From assembly GCF_018332715.1 (NCBI RefSeq), contig NZ_BOQP01000024.1, positions 62,001 through 126,000 on the forward strand: a DNA stretch of 64,000 nt, in the 5' to 3' direction. This DNA is from Winogradskya consettensis. GTDB lineage: Bacteria; Actinomycetota; Actinomycetes; Mycobacteriales; Micromonosporaceae. Positions 49,445 to 56,322 of this stretch are shown piece by piece (within the stretch, counting starts at the first letter, position 1; every line of letters begins with the position of its first letter). A program made the position numbers and the translations under genes. Under the pieces are notes generated by a model that saw only the letters and a list, made by a program, of their open reading frames with translations, was not told where the DNA came from and ran no database searches.

Positions 49445-51564
49445 GCCAGGACCCGCTGCGGTACTTCCGCATCGAGGCACGCGAGCTGGTCGACCAGATC
49501 AGCGCGGGCGTGCTCGACCTCGACCAGCAACCGGGCACCGAACTGGTCGCCCGGCTGCTGCGCTTCGCGCACACCCTCAAGGGCGCGGCGCGGGTCGTGC
49601 GTCAGCAGGACATCGCGGACCGGGCGCACAAGTTCGAGGAGGTGCTGGTCCCGCATCGCACGGACGAGGGGCCGCTGCCCGCGGACGAGATGCGCGAGCT
49701 GCTGCGGCTCAACGACGAGATCGAGGCGTACGTCGCCCGGCTCGAACCCGCCGCGGCCGCGGCGCAAGCCGCAGCCGCCGCGACCGCGGTAGCCCCCGCC
49801 GAGCCGCCTGAGCTACGCGCGGAGTCGAAGCCCGAGCCTGCGCCGGCACCGAAGCCCGCTCCGAAGCCCGTCGCCAAGAAGGACGAACCGGTCGCGCGGG
49901 CCACCACCACCGATGTGGACGATCTGCTGGACGCCGTCGGGGAGACGCACGCGCGGTTCGCACCGCTCCGGACCGGGAGCACCGCTCTCGACCGGTTGCA
50001 CCGCTCCGCGGAATCCCTGGCCTATCAGCTGCGGGTGGGGCGCACCCCCGGCCAGGCCGAGGCGGCCCGCAGCGCGGCCGTGCGGCTCGCCGGGGAGCTG
50101 GGCATGCTCGGGCGCCGGCTCACCGACACCGTGGAGCAGGTGGAACGCGAGCTCGACGAGGTCCGTGGCCGGGCCGAACGGTTGCGCCTGGTCGCGGCCT
50201 CCAGCATCTTCACGGCGTTGCACCGCGCGGTCCGCGACGCCGCCGACGCGCAGGGCAAACGGATCCGCTTCGAGGGGCGCGGCGGTGACCTGCGCATGGA
50301 CCCGCAGGTGCTCGCGCTCGCCAACGGCGCCCTGCTGCACGTGGTCCGCAACGCCGTCGTGCACGGCATCGAGGACGACGAGGTCCGGGCCGCCGCGGGC
50401 AAACCCGCCGAGGGCCATGTGGTCGTCGAGATCCAGCGGCGCGGACGGTACGCGGCATTCCTGTGCACCGACGACGGACGTGGCTTCGACCTGGCGGCGG
50501 TCCGGCGCACCGCCGAGGCGCGCGGGCTGCTGATGCCCGGTGGCACCGAGCCCGACCAGCAGACCCTCGTCGACCTGGTGCTGCGCGGCGGGATCAGCAC
50601 GTCCCCGACCGTGACCGAGGTGGCCGGGCGGGGCATCGGGCTCGACGTGGCCCGCGACGTCGCCGACCAGCTCGGCGGGGACGTCGGCGTGCGCACCGAG
50701 GCGGGCGGGGGCACCACGATCGAGCTGGTGCTGCCGCTGGCGTTGCTGTCGCTGCACGGGCTGGTCGTCGAGGCCGCGGGGACGGTGGCGACGGTTCCGC
50801 TGGACTCCGTGCGTACCTGTGTGCGGTTGCTGCCGGAACAAGCGACGGCCGCGGCCGTCACCGGGAAGATGGCGCACGACGGCGAGGCTGTGCCCTTCCT
50901 GCCGCTGGCCCGGGCGCTGTACGCGGGCACGACCGTCCCGGAGGGCGGCGGCCCGGGGGTCGCGGTGATCGTCGAGGCGGACGGGGAGGCCGTGGCGGTG
51001 GGGGTCGACCGGCTGGCGGGAACGTCCACGCTGGTGCTGCGTCCGCTACCGGCCCTGGCCCCGGCCGCCGCGGTGATCGGCGGGGTGTCGATGGACCTGG
51101 ACGGCAACCCGCGGCTGGTGCTGGACGCGCAGGGGCTGGTCGCCGAGACCGCCCGGCTCGGGCACGGCGGTGCCGCACCCCTCGAGGCCGCACGGCGCCT
51201 GCCGATCCTGGTCGTCGACGACTCGCTCACGACCCGGATGCTCGAACGCAGCATCCTCGAATCCGCCGGGTACGAGGTGGAGGTCGCCGCCTCGGGGGAA
51301 GAAGGCCTCGAAAAGGCCCGCAGCAGGGACTTCTGTCTGTTCCTGACCGACATCGACATGCCCGGGATCGACGGGTTCACCTTCGTGTCGGAGACCCGCG
51401 CCGACCCGGAGCTGGCGGGCGTGCCCGCGATCCTGGTCAGCTCCCGGGCCAGCGCCGAGGACCGGGCCCGGGGTGCGGCGGCCGGGGCCAGCGCGTACGT
51501 GGTCAAGGGCGAGTTCAACCAGGAGGAGCTGCTCGCCCACATCCGCAGGCTGGTGCCCTCATGA
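49441..51564 (+). CDS. cheA: Hybrid CheA histidine kinase with C-terminal receiver
   Basis: The 707-residue protein has an N-terminal HPt domain with phospho-His44 in RFAHTLKGAARV. A long Ala/Pro linker (about 100-160) sits where a P2 domain would be, followed by a dimerisation region. The ATPase domain has ALLHVVRNAVVHGIEDDE near 293, then DDGRGFDLAA and GRGIGLDVARDVADQLGG. A CheW-like domain follows, then a receiver from about 587 with phospho-Asp637 in FLTDIDMPGIDG. A CheA-REC fusion is the WspE arrangement. The receiver may be a phosphate sink or intermediate. It overlaps mcp and cheB by four bases. Confidence 0.94.
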   Translation: MSQDPLRYFRIEARELVDQISAGVLDLDQQPGTELVARLLRFAHTLKGAARVVRQQDIADRAHKFEEVLVPHRTDEGPLPADEMRELLRLNDEIEAYVARLEPAAAAAQAAAAATAVAPAEPPELRAESKPEPAPAPKPAPKPVAKKDEPVARATTTDVDDLLDAVGETHARFAPLRTGSTALDRLHRSAESLAYQLRVGRTPGQAEAARSAAVRLAGELGMLGRRLTDTVEQVERELDEVRGRAERLRLVAASSIFTALHRAVRDAADAQGKRIRFEGRGGDLRMDPQVLALANGALLHVVRNAVVHGIEDDEVRAAAGKPAEGHVVVEIQRRGRYAAFLCTDDGRGFDLAAVRRTAEARGLLMPGGTEPDQQTLVDLVLRGGISTSPTVTEVAGRGIGLDVARDVADQLGGDVGVRTEAGGGTTIELVLPLALLSLHGLVVEAAGTVATVPLDSVRTCVRLLPEQATAAAVTGKMAHDGEAVPFLPLARALYAGTTVPEGGGPGVAVIVEADGEAVAVGVDRLAGTSTLVLRPLPALAPAAAVIGGVSMDLDGNPRLVLDAQGLVAETARLGHGGAAPLEAARRLPILVVDDSLTTRMLERSILESAGYEVEVAASGEEGLEKARSRDFCLFLTDIDMPGIDGFTFVSETRADPELAGVPAILVSSRASAEDRARGAAAGASAYVVKGEFNQEELLAHIRRLVPS

Positions 51565-52649
51565 TCCGGGTGGTTGTCGTCGAGGACTCCGCGACGATGC
51601 GGCACCTGCTGCGCGAGTCGCTGGCCGCCGACCCCGACCTGCAGGTGGTCGGCGAGGCCCTCGACGGGCGCGAGGCGGTCGACATGGTCGGCCGGCTGCG
51701 CCCGGACGTCGTGACCATGGACATGATGCTGCCCACCATGAGCGGCCTGGTCGCCACCGAGCACATCATGGCGGAGTTCCCCACGCCGATCCTCGTCGTG
51801 TCGTCCGCCGACCGGCAGGAGCTGTTCAGCACCTACAACGCTCTCGCCGCCGGCGCCGTCGACGTACTGGAGAAACCCCGCGGGGACGCCTCCGACGCCG
51901 GGTGGGGGCGCAGGCTCTGCTCATCGGTACGCCTGGTGTCGCGCATCCGGGTCATCACCCATCCACGGGCGCGACTCGACGGGCGTACCTCCTCATCCGC
52001 TCCTGTCCCCGCTCCTGTTGCCCCTCCCGTCGCCGTCCCCGACCCTTCGTCGTTGCGGCTGGTGGCCGTCGGGGCTTCCACCGGCGGGCCGGGCGCTCTG
52101 ACCGATCTGTTGCGGTCATTGCCTTCGGGATTCCGTACGCCCGTGCTGTGCGTGCAGCACATCGCGGCGAGCGAACCGTTCGCGGTGGCGTTCTCCGACT
52201 GGCTCGCCGGGCAGAGCGGCCGCGCGGTCAGCTACGCCGTCGACGGCACCCCGGTCCGCTCGCTGACCGGGCAGGTGGTTATGGCCCCGCCGGACCGGCA
52301 CATGCTGATCCGCGACGGCGTCCTGCGGCTCAGCAGCGCCCCGCCGCGGCATTCGTGCCGCCCGTCGGTGGACGTTCTCTTCGAGTCCGTGGCCACGGAA
52401 TACGGCCCGTCCGCCGCCGGATGCCTGCTCACCGGGATGGGCCGCGACGGCGCCGAGGGGTTGCTGCGGATGCGCAAGCTCGGGGCGGTGACGTTCGCGC
52501 AGGACGAGGCGAGCTGCGTCGTCTACGGCATGCCCCGCGAGGCCGCGCTGCTCGGTGCCGCCGCGCACATCATGGCGCCCGCCCGCATCTCAGCGCAGCT
52601 CGCCACCCTGTCCAGCGCCTCCAGCCGTACCCCGGGCGGCCTGCGATGA
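51561..52649 (+). CDS. cheB: CheB methylesterase response regulator
   Basis: The 362-residue protein removes receptor methyl groups when phosphorylated. The receiver starts VVVVEDSATMRHLLRESLA and has phospho-Asp54 in VVTMDMMLPTMSG. After a Pro-rich linker, the esterase domain shows Ser173 in AVGASTGGPGALTDL, His in VQHIAASEPFA and Asp in GMGRDGAEGLLRM, so the catalytic triad is complete. It would balance CheR and provide adaptation. The last codons and the next start lie in a 27-base direct duplication. Confidence 0.94.
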   Translation: MIRVVVVEDSATMRHLLRESLAADPDLQVVGEALDGREAVDMVGRLRPDVVTMDMMLPTMSGLVATEHIMAEFPTPILVVSSADRQELFSTYNALAAGAVDVLEKPRGDASDAGWGRRLCSSVRLVSRIRVITHPRARLDGRTSSSAPVPAPVAPPVAVPDPSSLRLVAVGASTGGPGALTDLLRSLPSGFRTPVLCVQHIAASEPFAVAFSDWLAGQSGRAVSYAVDGTPVRSLTGQVVMAPPDRHMLIRDGVLRLSSAPPRHSCRPSVDVLFESVATEYGPSAAGCLLTGMGRDGAEGLLRMRKLGAVTFAQDEASCVVYGMPREAALLGAAAHIMAPARISAQLATLSSASSRTPGGLR

Positions 52650-52687
52650 GCGTCCCCGCCGGGCGGCCTGCGATGAGTGTCCCCGTC
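52634..52687 (+). repeat. 27-base tandem duplication over the cheB/hybrid-kinase junction
   Basis: GGGCGGCCTGCGATGAGCGT (first bases of the copy at 52634-52660) is repeated at 52661-52687 with two base changes. The duplicated unit includes the overlapping stop and start (ATGA). The downstream gene therefore has two in-frame ATG starts nine codons apart, each with the same preceding sequence. Confidence 0.9.
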
Positions 52688-54625
52688 GTGCTGATCGTCG
52701 ACGACAGCCTCACCGTGCGGATGGATCTGCACGAGGCGTTCGAGGCGGACGGCTTCATCACGATCCTCTGCGCCACCGGCACAGAGGCCCGCGCGGCGTT
52801 CGAGAACGGCGGCTTCGACGTCGCCGTGCTCGACGTGCTGCTGCCCGACGCGGACGGCGTCGAGCTGCTCCGGGAACTGCGCGCGCGGCCCGGCGGTGAG
52901 CGTACGGTCACGGTGCTGCTCTCCAGTGAGGCCGAGGTCGCGGACCGGTTGCACGGGCTGCGCACCGGTGCCGACGAGTACGTGGGCAAGCCGTACGACG
53001 CCGGCTATGTCGTCGGCCGCTGCCGCCAGCTGCTGGGCGACGGCGAGGTTCCGGTCTCCTCGGCCACGACGGTCCTGGTCATCGATGACAGCGTGACCTT
53101 CCGCGAGCAACTGCGCGAGCTTCTCGAACCCGAGGGGTACGCCGTGATCACCGCCGCGTCGGGTGAGGAGGGCCTGCGCACGGCCGCGGACCGGCGCCCG
53201 CAGGCGGTCATCGTCGACGGGATCATGCCCGGCATCGACGGTGCCACGGTGATCCGCCGGATGCGGCTCGACCCCGCGCTGCGCGACACGCCCTGCCTAC
53301 TGATGACGGCCGCCGACGATTACGCGACCGAGGTGCAGATGCTCGAGGCGGGCGCCGACGCGTTCGTCCGCAAGCAGCAGGACCTCGCCGTGGTCCTCGC
53401 CAAACTCGCCGCGGTCGTCCGCACCAGCGCCGAACGCCTGCCGTTCGAGGCGATCGGCAGCCTCCACGGCCCGGGCAAGGTCCTCACCGTCACCCGGGAA
53501 CGCCACCGGCTGGCCGAGCTCGGCGACGCCCTGCGCGAGGACGGCTACGACGTGGTCGCCGCCGACAACGGCGACGACGCCCTCGACCTGCTCGCCGCCC
53601 AGCCCGTCGACTGCATCGTCCTCGGCCTCGGCGACGGCGCCCGCGAGACGTGCATGCGCATCAAGGAGGTCCCCCAGATCGGCGCCACTCCCCTGGTGAT
53701 GACCGGCGACCACGACGACGCCCTGCTCGACTGTCTCGCCGCCGGCGCCGACGACTACGTCCGCTGGGCCGACGGCACCCAGGCCCTGCGCGCCCACGTC
53801 CACGCCCAGATCCGCCGCAAGCAGTCCCTCGACGAGAGCCGCCGCATCCGCGAGGAACTCATGCGCCGCGAACTCGACGCCGCCGGCGAACGCGCCGCCC
53901 GCCAGCTCGCCGAGACCCGGGCCGCCCTGGTCGAGGAGCTCGAATGGCGCAACCGCGAGCTGGAGGCGTTCAGCGGCTCGGTCTCCCACGACCTGCGCGG
54001 CCCGCTGCAGATCATCAGCAGCTTCGCCGAGACCCTGCTCGACGAGGACGAGGAACCCCTCGGACCGCAGGGCCGCCACCGCATCCAGCGCATCCACGCC
54101 GCCGCCGGCCGGATGGCCGACCTCGTCGAATCCCTGCTCCTGCTCGCCCGCGCCAGCCGCGGCGACCTGCGCCGCCAGCAGTTCGACATGACCATGACCA
54201 CCTGGCAGGTCATCGGCGAGGTCGAGGCCCGCGACCCGAGCCGCAAGGTCGACTTCACGGTCGCCCCGGACATGACCGCCGACGCCGACGAGGGCCTGGT
54301 CCGCGTCATCCTCGAGAACCTCATCAACAACGCCTTCAAATTCACCCGCAAGGTCGAGCACCCCGTCATCGACGTCGGCTGGACCGGCCCCGCCGACAAC
54401 CCCCGCTACCACATCCGCGACAACGGAGCCGGCTTCCCCGCGGGCAAGGCCATCGAACTCTTCCGCCCCTTCGCCCGCCTCCACAGCGCCGACGAATTCC
54501 CCGGCACCGGCATCGGCCTCACCACCGTCCACCGCGCCGTCGAACGCCACGGCGGCGAGATCCACGCCGAGGGCGAAAACGGCCGCGGCGCCACCTTCTG
54601 GTTCACCCTCCCTCCCACCCGCTGA
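52646..54625 (+). CDS. Three-receiver hybrid histidine kinase, output of the chemosensory operon
   Basis: The 659-residue protein has three receivers in a row. REC1 has phospho-Asp63 in VAVLDVLLPDADG. REC2 has Asp191 in AVIVDGIMPGIDG. REC3 (about 280-400) has Gly327 where the Asp should be (DCIVLGLGDG), so it cannot be phosphorylated there. A coiled coil (RELDAAGERAARQLAETRAA) leads to a HisKA domain with His448 in SVSHDLRGPLQII, then HATPase_c with ENLINNAFKFTR and PGTGIGLTTVHRAVERHGGE. CheA probably phosphorylates REC1 or REC2, which then tune the kinase. The kinase's own target is not encoded nearby. It replaces the WspR diguanylate cyclase of classical clusters. Confidence 0.92.
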   Translation: MSVPAGRPAMSVPVVLIVDDSLTVRMDLHEAFEADGFITILCATGTEARAAFENGGFDVAVLDVLLPDADGVELLRELRARPGGERTVTVLLSSEAEVADRLHGLRTGADEYVGKPYDAGYVVGRCRQLLGDGEVPVSSATTVLVIDDSVTFREQLRELLEPEGYAVITAASGEEGLRTAADRRPQAVIVDGIMPGIDGATVIRRMRLDPALRDTPCLLMTAADDYATEVQMLEAGADAFVRKQQDLAVVLAKLAAVVRTSAERLPFEAIGSLHGPGKVLTVTRERHRLAELGDALREDGYDVVAADNGDDALDLLAAQPVDCIVLGLGDGARETCMRIKEVPQIGATPLVMTGDHDDALLDCLAAGADDYVRWADGTQALRAHVHAQIRRKQSLDESRRIREELMRRELDAAGERAARQLAETRAALVEELEWRNRELEAFSGSVSHDLRGPLQIISSFAETLLDEDEEPLGPQGRHRIQRIHAAAGRMADLVESLLLLARASRGDLRRQQFDMTMTTWQVIGEVEARDPSRKVDFTVAPDMTADADEGLVRVILENLINNAFKFTRKVEHPVIDVGWTGPADNPRYHIRDNGAGFPAGKAIELFRPFARLHSADEFPGTGIGLTTVHRAVERHGGEIHAEGENGRGATFWFTLPPTR

Positions 54626-54697
54626 CCGCCACCAGCCCAGCCTGCTCGTGGACACCACCTCGGCCGGAGCGGGCTGATCGACGTCGCCGGGTATCCG

Positions 54698-55141
54698 CTA
54701 GCTGAGCAAGGGACGCAGGATCTGGATGTCGTGGCGATCCTTGCGGCGATCCAGCGCTTCCTTGTATCGGAGAACATCCGTCAACTGGGCAAAGGGCAGG
54801 CCCTGGATCGTCTCGGCGCGGTCGATGAGGTCGTCGGCGTCCCAGTCGGGGGAGATCCAGCCCTGAGAGAACTGGATCAGGCCGCCCCAGAACACTGCCA
54901 TCGGGGCGTTGTTGTGGGTGCCCCTGCCCGTCATACCGTGCAGAGAGACGCAGCGCCACGCCGCCCCCCGCGCCACGATGTCGAGATCGCTCACCCGGGT
55001 GCGCAGGTTGTGCGCGAGCAGCGGGCCGCTTCCGAAGATGACGAAATCGCGGCGGTCGAGCCCGAGGTAATCGACGAGTGTGACCAGGCGTCTTATCAGC
55101 CGGTCATCCGTGAAGTCCACCGCCGGCGCCGCCTCGTTCAT
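54698..55141 (-). CDS. Nucleotidyltransferase-like protein
   Basis: The 147-residue protein has the minimal nucleotidyltransferase signature FGSGPLLAHNLRTRVSDLDIVA, with the metal-binding Asp pair in SDLDI. The C-terminal VLRYKEALDRRKDRHDIQIL resembles the Lys-Asp-Asp segment of AbiEii-like and related nucleotidyltransferases. The target could be a nucleic acid, protein or small molecule. It begins one base after the stop of a small membrane protein and follows a Crp-type regulator, so all three likely form one operon. No HEPN or AbiEi-like partner is seen. The fold is recognised by motif only. Confidence 0.6.
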   Translation of the reverse strand: MNEAAPAVDFTDDRLIRRLVTLVDYLGLDRRDFVIFGSGPLLAHNLRTRVSDLDIVARGAAWRCVSLHGMTGRGTHNNAPMAVFWGGLIQFSQGWISPDWDADDLIDRAETIQGLPFAQLTDVLRYKEALDRRKDRHDIQILRPLLS

Positions 55142-55142
55142 T

Positions 55143-55457
55143 TCAGCTCCTCTGCCGCTCGCGTCGGCGCCCGGCGCGAGGGCCGGGCATCAGCGATCGG
55201 GGGGCCGGCAGCTTCGTGTCCACCGTACCGCCGTCGGAACCGGCCGGAGGCCTTCCTTCGAGCTGACTGCATGCCACGATGATCTCGCGCCGCTGGTGCG
55301 GCCGGGAACCTTCTAGGGCCCTGTCGAACCGGCGGGTCCGCGCGGCCTGCACGATCCAGGTGCGCAGCACCGACGTCACACAGCCCGCGACAATGCCGGC
55401 CACAGCGACGAACGGCGCGATATCGCGCGCGGTCTCGAGGATCTGACCCGCCGGCAT
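55143..55457 (-). CDS. Small membrane protein, hypothetical
   Basis: The 104-residue protein has one clear membrane helix (IAPFVAVAGIVAGCVTSVL) and then a basic, Pro-rich tail ending PGPRAGRRRERQRS. A GGGGAGGA site precedes the ATG at 55457. I recognise no family. It lies between the Crp-type regulator and the nucleotidyltransferase-like gene on the same strand, with a start overlapping the regulator's last codons and a stop one base from the next start. It could anchor the downstream protein at the membrane, but that is only context. Confidence 0.6.
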   Translation of the reverse strand: MPAGQILETARDIAPFVAVAGIVAGCVTSVLRTWIVQAARTRRFDRALEGSRPHQRREIIVACSQLEGRPPAGSDGGTVDTKLPAPRSLMPGPRAGRRRERQRS

Positions 55458-55473
55458 ATGTCCTCCCCGCCCG

Positions 55474-56154
55474 TCAGTTGACCGTGAGATCGCCGTTGGC
55501 GACCTCACGGAGTGCGGACGGCCGGAGAACCGTGATCACCTGACGGCCGGTGCCGATGATGCCCGCGCCCTTCAACCGGCCGATGACCTTCTTTACCGAA
55601 TCGAGCTTCTTGGCGCCGATCAGCGCGGCGAGATCCTGCTGGCTCAGGCGCAGCACCACCGTGCCTTCGGCGGCCGTCTCGCCCAGCCCGGAGTCGGCGA
55701 GCTCGATGAGGCGCTTCGCCAGTTGCTGCTCGATGGCCAGCTCCGACTCGACGTTCTTCATCGTCGCCCGGTCCGCCATGTCGTCCGTCATCGCCAACAG
55801 GGCGTGCATCGCGCGCGGATGGTCGTACAGGAACTGCAGCCAGCGGCCACCCGGCAGGTAGAGAGCCTCCACGTCGTCGAAGGCGACGATCGAGGCCATC
55901 CGCGGCTTCGTCCGGATGACCGCCATCTCCCCGACGATCTGGCCCGGGCCCCGGATGTCGATGATGCGGGGCGGGCGACCCCGCATCGCCTTGACATGGC
56001 CCTTCCTGATCAGCAGGGCGAAGTCACCGTGCTCGCCCTCGAGGAAGAAAGGGTGACCGGCGGAGCGATGGATCGTGTGACCGAGCTTCTCCAGCTCGGC
56101 CAGCTCCTCCGCTGTCAGGAGCGGCAGTACCCGTTCCAATGACTGATCTTCCAT
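55474..56154 (-). CDS. Crp/Fnr family transcriptional regulator
   Basis: The 226-residue protein has a cyclic-nucleotide-binding-like beta-barrel (FFLEGEHGDFALLIRKGHVK, then GQIVGEMAVIRTKPRMASI), a long dimer helix and a winged helix-turn-helix (LSQQDLAALIGAKKLDSVKK). The ligand pocket keeps the Gly-Glu pair (VGEMAVI), but I cannot tell whether cAMP binds. No cysteines typical of Fnr iron-sulfur clusters are seen. ATG 56154 has no ribosome site, and the transcript may be leaderless. A 20-base palindrome begins five bases upstream of this ATG and suggests autoregulation. Confidence 0.9.
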   Translation of the reverse strand: MEDQSLERVLPLLTAEELAELEKLGHTIHRSAGHPFFLEGEHGDFALLIRKGHVKAMRGRPPRIIDIRGPGQIVGEMAVIRTKPRMASIVAFDDVEALYLPGGRWLQFLYDHPRAMHALLAMTDDMADRATMKNVESELAIEQQLAKRLIELADSGLGETAAEGTVVLRLSQQDLAALIGAKKLDSVKKVIGRLKGAGIIGTGRQVITVLRPSALREVANGDLTVN

Positions 56155-56159
56155 AGATG

Positions 56160-56179
56160 AAAGTGTATTACTACACTTT
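56160..56179 (-). promoter_or_regulatory. 20-base palindromic operator at the Crp-type regulator start
   Basis: AAAGTGTATTACTACACTTT has perfect eight-base arms around four bases. The half-site GTGTA..TACAC resembles Crp/Fnr-type sites (TGTGA..TCACA) in layout. Its position, ending five bases before the ATG, would block the promoter or its start when bound. Confidence 0.6.
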
Positions 56180-56322
56180 ACCGAGAGCAACAGAACACCA
56201 CTATTTATTTACTTACAGTGATCTTGGCACTGGCACGGCACCGGCACTCGCACGCCCGCCGACAGGCAGCGGCCCCCGTCCTACCCGCGAGGGAGAGAAC
56301 GGAGGCCGCTGACAGGCGCGGG

